Of a stretch of DNA of 64,000 bases, positions 57,954 to 64,000 are shown piece by piece. Below the pieces are notes generated by a model, which saw only the letters and a program-made list of their open reading frames with translations, was not told where the DNA came from and ran no database searches. The DNA lies in the NCBI GenBank assembly GCA_032164295.1, contig JAJHTX010000008.1:620001-684000 (forward strand), written 5' to 3'. This DNA comes from Inonotus obliquus. Its lineage: Eukaryota; Basidiomycota; Agaricomycetes; Hymenochaetales; Hymenochaetaceae. Both the position numbers and the translations under genes were made by a program. Every line of letters starts with the position of its first letter. Position 1 is the first letter of the stretch.

Positions 57954-59695
57954 CTAAACCCTGGGAGTAGAGATGAACGGCCCTCCAGCGCAAGTCTTGG
58001 GCAACACAGGTACAGTCCGGTGTTGACGCGCATGAATCACCTCAAACACCCTCCTCACGCGCTTCGCAGTGTCGTCTTCGACATGCGCGTCCCCTTCACC
58101 GGGGAGGGTCGACCCTTTGTGGCATTGCGCAGCGTGTTTCCACCAGTAAATTTCCTTGAGCTGTTTTCCCATTGAAGTGAACATAATCCGCCGTGGAAGT
58201 GGAATGAAAGGTGCAATGCGTGATTTGCGCCGAATGATCGGGTCATTCGAAAAGAATCACAGCAAGAGACGCGCAAGGTGAGGGAAAAAAGTTAAGAAGC
58301 AATCAGCATTTTTTCTCCATTTCGCAAGGGGTAAAAACAATTATCGGAAGGAAATCAGTGTAATCGATTTCAGGCTCTCCATGTACGATCACGATAATCC
58401 ATCCCAGATCTTCCGCGCCGAAGAGTCAATCATCCGATATCTCTCCTTGTATCGTATAAGACGACCGTGGACACTCGAAGCAGTACCCACAAGACCACCC
58501 ATCATTCCCGAGCCGTGAACCAACTACACTGATTCCCGACCAACAACAGAAAACACAGCGCGACAAAAACAAATGGTACATACCTTAGCCTCGACGCACT
58601 TGACGCCCTCAACTGCTGCCCACTCCAAGCATCGATGACACTTCCCCTCGAGCAACTCGGTCTTCTCGTTCTTATGGTTCGGCGTACGCTGAATGACACG
58701 GAACGCAATAGGAGGTGAGAACGGTAAAGCCGTGACCGGCGAGATGCCATGCGCGTATTGCATATGGTAACTGATGGAAATAATCGGTCAATACGGGTTA
58801 TGGACAAAAGGGGATAAAATATCGAAAAGAGGTGCGGAAGCAGAAACGAAACGTACTTAAACGCAGAGAACTTCATACTCAACCACTCTGCACGACCAGT
58901 TCCGCCCCTCTCCGGACTCTCGTAGCAAATAGGACACAAGCCCATCTTATCACGACCTACTCCCTTGACGAAACGTGGTGTGTACAAGTCCTCTGCACCG
59001 CGCGGCGCGTTGTAATGGCCGCCCGATGGCGGAGATGGTAGCGCACTCTCACCCTCGCCAGCTATCTCAGACGAAGAACTCGCATTCTCATTCAATGCAG
59101 GTGAACCCGTGACGGACGAAAGAGGACTACTACCACCGAATGGCGCAAACTCCAGGAAATTCGGATCCGTATACGCGGGGATAGGGAACTTGCGATAGAG
59201 CAGTGGGAAGCTGGCGTGTATGGGTACTCCAGATGGGAATTTGCGCACGGGCATCGGAATTGCTTCTGCGCCTCGTTCGGTATCGATCGACATGGGTTCC
59301 ACCTTCGCCTTTCCAGCAGCCTTGCAACTAGCGCTGCTCTTGTTCACCGCACCCTTAGCCTTCGCTGTTGAAGCAGACGCTGATGCAGAGGCCGCTTTGG
59401 TGGAACGAGATCCAGCACGTCCTGACGATTTCCTCGGCGAATAATCTGTGTCCTTAGATCTGGCATCCTCCGTTTCCGACATGCTCGACAACGACGACAA
59501 TTCCGATTCGCCATTATCCACTTCGATGTGATCTTTCGGCGGAACTGCCCCAGACTTCTTGATAGCGGCAGGAGCAGGCGACGCCTTTGCATTCTTCGTT
59601 GCCTGAACAGACCTCTTGCCCTTCTGGCTGGAGGTACGAACAGGCGAGGGACGAGCCGAAACACTCGCGCGAGAGCTTGGGACCAAAGGGACCAT
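57954..59695 (-). CDS. Rua1-type transcription regulator with a replaced N-terminus (410 aa, 3 exons)
   Basis: Exons (minus): 59695..58857, 58770..58584, 58160..57954; introns 86 and 423 nt. The C-terminal half is the Rua1 C-terminal domain: DLYTPRFVKGVGRDKMGLCP then ICYE, WLSMKFSAFNYHMQYAHGIS (C-P-I-C with two His as a C2H2-like zinc site), a second CHRCLEW pair, and KEIYWWKHAAQCHKG. In Ustilago maydis Rua1 controls ustilagic acid genes; the target here is unknown. The N-terminal half is Ser/Ala/Lys-rich and disordered. The first seven residues (MVPLVPS) are coded by foreign DNA: the ATG lies in the segmental duplication, read in another frame than the GPFG-domain gene it came from. The original start is therefore lost or lay further upstream. 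Confidence 0.82.
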
Positions 59696-60601
59696 ATAGC
59701 TTGCGATCCTCCCTATCTCGAGGCCAGCTATAGGGAAGGAGCTCGTCCGGCGTCCGCTTCATTGACATCCAGTCGTCTGTGAATTCTTGTAACTCTTCGT
59801 CGCCCATAGGCACGTCGACCTCCGATTGTTTCCATACCTCGCCTCTCTTTTTCTGTTCGGCCAGGTCGAGGAGACCCTGTCCGTTGGTATGCCGCGCGTC
59901 GGTCCATGCGACGCAATCGTCGATGCTGAGCCAGCCTAGCGAAAGGATGAATGCGAATTCGTGAGGCAGACCTCCCTGGTTAAGGAGCAAGTCTTTTCGA
60001 CCATACTTGAGGACGTTTTGGTGAACAGTTCGGAACCAGGTGTGCGCTTTTCTCGCGTTCATATATCGGACCTTGGGATCAGGGGTTCTGGGCGGTCGAG
60101 AGCTGTTTCGGCGACCTGGACGTTTCGCGGCTCGGGGAGCTTGTCCGCAAGACGCTTTGGTACGTCCGCTAGAGGTTGCTTTGGCTGGGCTCCTTGTCTT
60201 TGAGAAGGCATCTTGATGGGATGTGCTGAGCTTATAAGACGTTTCGGGGACCGAGCGTCGCCATTTATTCAATTCATCGTTGAAGATTTGTCTGCTACGG
60301 CATTCGCTGTCGCGAAACGCCCGTGGTTTCTTCGTCCTTTCCTCCTGAATTTGCTCGATTCAGATTCTCAATATCTAAAGACTGTGTCGCCTACCTTGAA
60401 AGTACGTGTTCCTTTCTTCGTCTTAATATCACTCTCACAATCACTGCTTTCAGACGCTGTCGATTCTGTAGATGATGGATAATTGGTTGTTTGATTGTCT
60501 TCACGTGGCTCGGGTATAAGCAAGAATTCGTCGACCGCCTGGTATAGAGCCAGCAGCGTCTTGGAGACGAAGACCGCTATGAAATAAAGTACCGAGATTA
60601 T
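59674..60601 (-). pseudogene. Truncated GPFG-domain gene copy, start codon lost
   Basis: Duplicate of the 5' part of the gene at 50046-53464 (exon 1 at 60601..60395, exon 2 from 60344). The start codon is ATA instead of ATG (60599 is T where the parent has C at 53462), and exon 1 has no other ATG. Exon 2 is cut at GPFGPKL by the duplication border and then reads out of frame into the Rua1-like gene, stopping at 59514. A few substitutions separate it from the parent (for example AWADARHTIG has become AWTDARHTNG). It cannot make the parent protein. Confidence 0.88.
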
Positions 60602-62575
60602 GGGATACTAAAACCGGTGTCAGCTATCAATCCAAGCATGCGTTGATTTAATTCCAACATACCATTATGCTATGCATAATAACTATTCAAGAAACCCGGG
60701 GAATGCGAATAGTAGAAGTATGTGTTGAAGTGCACGTCGTTAGGAGACGAGATGGTAAGGGGGGGATGAGAGGAGTAGTTCAACAAGCCACGACCGCTCG
60801 GAGTCATGCTTATAATCATCAAGGCCTCCTCTAGTGCTTTGTGCATTGGCCTGAACTACATCGACATTGACAATACCAAGATCCACCATTGAACTGTCCT
60901 TGTGATTACTTAATCTATTGATTCAATGGTGCGGCTTGAGCGCCAAGAGAGTCTATACGCGATATGCGATATGCGGTATGCGACTTTGACATGACCAGCC
61001 CTTGCTTCCGCTTCCTTTTTGGCTTTGGCTTTGGCTTAGGCTTTGGCTGTTCTGATGGCGTGGTCGAGTGCTTCCCGGGGGAGGAGGAATGATATGGTGG
61101 CTTTCTTGTTGGGTTGCACTTGGAATAACTCCATGTCGTTTGTACACCCTTACAAGATGTTCGGCCGCTCTGTCTTGTTGCGTTATGGTCGGATGGCGGA
61201 ACGGATCAGGGAACGAAGAAGAAGAGAGGAAGAGAGGAAAAGAGGAGTTGATGGTTCGTCATTGGTTAGATGCCATCCAGGAGGCCGGCCAAAGCGTACA
61301 CTTGGTCATATACGCGAGTGCGTCTCCCTTTTGTTTTATTCTGCAGGGATGCTTCGGCAGTTTTTCTTTCCACCTCTAATTGCGTTCTTGGAGGAAACCA
61401 CCAGAAACCACCACCTCTTTTCTATGCGACGGGCCTTTTTATTTATTTTCCCTTTTTTTTGTCTTTTTGGTTGTCCGGCTTGTCTTGTCTTTTCTTCACG
61501 TCTGCTCATCTACTTAGAACTTATTCGTCTGCTCCTCCGTTCCTTATTATTTTTTTCGATGTGCGGCGTGCGTACCGGTATGTGGTTCGTAGTTTGTGAA
61601 GACCGATGATCGGGAAAGCTGTAGTAGGGATTTATGCTTTGCTGAGCTGAGTTTTCAATGCTTTCATATGTGATACAGGCGATGCAACTGTACATACTAT
61701 AAAATAATTCTGTAACCAGACATGCTTATGACTATGACTATGAATAAGTAAGGCCACGGCCTGCGGATGATGGGATGATAGATATTAGAAATCTGGTCCT
61801 CGTACTCCGAGTCTCCGAGTCTCCGCTCCGACAAATTACATGCATATTCATATGTGTGTCGCGTGTAGGACCTAGATGCACGAGCAACTCTCGACTCGAC
61901 TCGAGAATAACATTAACAGACTAAATTGGGAAGAAGAAATTGGAGATTAGAAGTTCCGGTATTTACTAGTCACGATGAGGAGAGATGGTAATCAGCAATC
62001 AACAGTGTATTCTTGCTTGGTTGGAACCGGAAACCTGGGGGAACGAAGAAACGAGAACGAAGAGACGCGGGTGGATTGAGTCGAACCTTGTAACTTCTTA
62101 CATGGGTTGAGAGCATGAACATGTCCTTGTGTAGGCGCATTCATGCTCACTAGCTCACTCAATATATCACAGCCACATTTCTAGTCGAAGAGTCTCAGAA
62201 ATATTCCTCCAAAAGAGACGAGCTTGCGGGTTGAGGACTCATGTCCCAGAGCATCCATCAATCACAGACTCGCTTTGCTCGGTATATCACTGCAGAGACT
62301 GATTCGCCAGTGACTCGCATACTACTTACTCACAGTAATAGAGTCCAGCTCCGGTTGGATGTTCTTTCGGGACGCGACTCCAATCACGCATCAGCTTCAA
62401 GGTCCCTCGGAGAACAAGCGAAGTAGTATTTACTAGATGACTCATACCCGAGATGCAAAGTACAAGCGATCTAACACGCGCAAGACTACAAAGTGGAGGT
62501 TCGATCGTTGCACCTACTTCACCGTGCATTGGAGCGATATCTCGCTACGCTTCCTTCTCCTTCATCCCTTGACGG

Positions 62576-62954
62576 TCGATGCGTCGCCTGTCAGAGGACT
62601 ACCTCAATGCCAGGACCTTACAAGCAGCAAGGAAGTAAAAAAACCTACTTTAACCCCGGCTCTGAGATTGGCTATAAGTTTTCTGATAGCGTCTTCCTTA
62701 TTCTGATCGCTCTCAGAAGCGGATCGTGGAAGCCAGCCCTTTTCGAAGACACCTGCCCACACATTTCAGTCAGCATTATCCCTTGTGCTACGATAACTTC
62801 ATACCTTTGGCCGTAAATTTCCCTCCGTCTCCTTTAACCACAATTTCTCTGACGAAAGGTGTTGTAGGGATGCGGCGATTCCTTTGGTCTAAGCAAGACC
62901 CGGAAAAGAAGAAGTAAGACAGTGAGGTGGGAACAACTTGAGTAGAAATACATG
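62576..62954. repeat. About 380-bp repeat unit, occurrence 2
   Basis: Close match to 55386-55766. Confidence 0.75.
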
Positions 62955-63044
62955 CCTTTAAAGTAATCCTGGACGACTTCAGGTTGACTAGTTTCCTCTT
63001 CTCCTGGTTTGTATGTAATTTCAAAGGCTCTTGACGATTCACGC

Positions 63045-63422
63045 GTCGCCTGTCAGAGGACTACCTCAATGCCAGGACCTTACAGCAGCAAGGAAGTAAA
63101 TTAACCTACCGTAATCCCATTTCGAAGCTTTTCTGTAAGTTCAACGAGGGCGCCGTCTTCCGAATCATGTGTCGTAGTTGATGTGGACTCTGGAAGCCAG
63201 CCCTTTTCGAAGTAAGCTGTACACACATTTCAGTCAGGCTTATCACCTTGTGCTAGGATAACTTCATACCTTTGGCCACAAATTCCCCTCCGTCTCTTTT
63301 AACCGTAATTTTTTCGACAAACTGTGTACCATTGGTGCGGTTTTGCGATTGATCTGAGCAAGACTCGGAAAAGAAGAAGTAAGCCAGTGAGGTGGGGACA
63401 ACTTGAGTAGAAATACATGCCT
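63045..63422. repeat. About 380-bp repeat unit, occurrence 3 (tandem, more diverged)
   Basis: Starts CGCCTGTCAGAGGACTACCT again and ends at AGTAGAAATACATGCC; the middle is more diverged than occurrence 2. Found only in duplication copy 2. Confidence 0.7.
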
Positions 63423-64000
63423 ATCCAGAATTTCAAGACGCGCTCAGGTTGATGTGGACTTGAAAGTAGAGATGGTGTGTATACTTTACTATAGGGTCCG
63501 GGTTGGTTCTCTGTAGACATCTTGTCGAGAAAAGTTCAGATGCCACCACCTAGACGCCGCATACACGAGGCTATTTATCCCCCAAAATGATAAAAGCAAA
63601 GCACTATGCAGTGATTGGAACCTTTCCTGCAAAGTAGCACATGACATCACGTGCAGTGGTAGAAACACCAAGCAAACTTGCCCGCAATCACGACCGACAC
63701 ACAAAGCAGGGAATCTTCAGTTCCACCTAGCCAGTTAGTGTTTCGGCCGTATGCTTATACGCATACAGGCCGTACGTATACGACGTCTACGCACAACCTG
63801 CGATAGAATAATGTTCCACGTTACTGCGGTAGCTACTTTTCTCCCTTTTGTTCGACATCATTATTAGCCTGTGCTTGGTTATCATAAATGTTCTCCTATT
63901 GCTCTGCGCTCCCGTCTTGTTGGCTTGGCGGAGAGAGGCAGGCAGGATGATCAGCATGGACAAATTAAAGCGGCCACGACAATCGACGGTGTTGAGAATA

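Larger units (their letters stand above)
59674..64000. repeat. Segmental duplication copy 2 (reaches the window end)
   Basis: Partner of 52537-56336. It is a few percent diverged and contains one extra tandem copy of the 380-bp unit (62576-62954 and 63045-63422) that explains most of its greater length. Other indels are small, for example an extra TTAGGCTTTGGC near 61037 and about 50 extra bases near 62135-62175. Confidence 0.9.
60602..64000. other. Non-coding part of duplication copy 2
   Basis: No supported gene; it mirrors 53465-56336. The palindromic stretch with GTATGCTTATACGCATAC near 63750 is also present in copy 1 near 56085. Confidence 0.5.

Noticed and set aside
52537..64000. The pair of long direct repeats read as LTRs of a retrotransposon
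   Set aside because: The sequence between them is a cellular Rua1-like gene and unique DNA, not gag-pol; the repeats contain part of a host gene and their ends are not TG..CA.
1..64000. tRNA, rRNA or CRISPR features
   Set aside because: I looked for tRNA B-box words in a cloverleaf context and for regularly spaced short repeats and found none that hold; the sequence is eukaryotic, so no CRISPR array is expected.

Overview
The window is nuclear DNA of a filamentous basidiomycete, most likely an Agaricomycete. The reasons are dense short introns (about 48-86 nt, GT..AG), many multi-exon genes on both strands, and several gene families typical of that class: multi-exon P450s, F-box proteins with a long beta-rich tail, Crinkler-N-terminus/kinase-like proteins and a Rua1-type regulator. 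I cannot name the genus. Exon structures were worked out by hand from reading frames, splice signals and family alignments recalled from memory; every multi-exon model given has a total length divisible by three, apart from the interrupted F-box/LRR copy at 25.3-27.1 kb.

Layout. 0.4-2.4 kb: a Tcp11/Sok1-family gene (minus). 2.4-10.4 kb: a P450 locus with a 139-bp MITE, a rearranged P450 pseudogene, one intact P450 with a CYP7/8-like I-helix (492 aa) and a second intact 11-exon P450 (522 aa); the region is a tandem duplication. 11-12.1 kb: a rhodanese-domain protein without the catalytic Cys. 13.4-16.6 kb: a coiled-coil plus DDE-like protein of a multicopy Agaricomycete family, probably transposon-derived. 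17.5-19.6 kb: a complete F-box protein. 21-23.9 kb: two paralogous small secreted Ser/Pro-rich proteins. 24.6-25.2 kb: a six-exon SUMO gene (minus). 25.3-29.3 kb: tandem F-box-like/LRR genes, the first frameshifted. 29.3-34.9 kb: a duplicated non-coding segment carrying a hAT-type element with perfect 8-bp target duplication. 34.9-37 kb: first member of an unrecognised family (669 aa). 37.6-42.2 kb: an AlkB-like dioxygenase, a Crinkler-N/kinase-like protein and a p24 cargo receptor. 42.7-53.5 kb: two long members of the unrecognised family (1543 and 1122 aa), each with a membrane-anchor first exon, and a second hAT element between them. 54-64 kb: a Rua1-like transcription factor caught between two copies of a segmental duplication of at least 3.8 kb; the second copy holds a truncated family member whose ATG has become ATA.

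Housekeeping genes (SUMO, AlkB, p24, Tcp11, Rua1) alternate with fast-changing accessory blocks built by tandem duplication. The best candidates for something undescribed are the membrane-anchored family at 34.9, 42.7, 50.0 and 59.7 kb and the transposase-like gene at 13.4 kb. No rRNA, tRNA or CRISPR array was seen.
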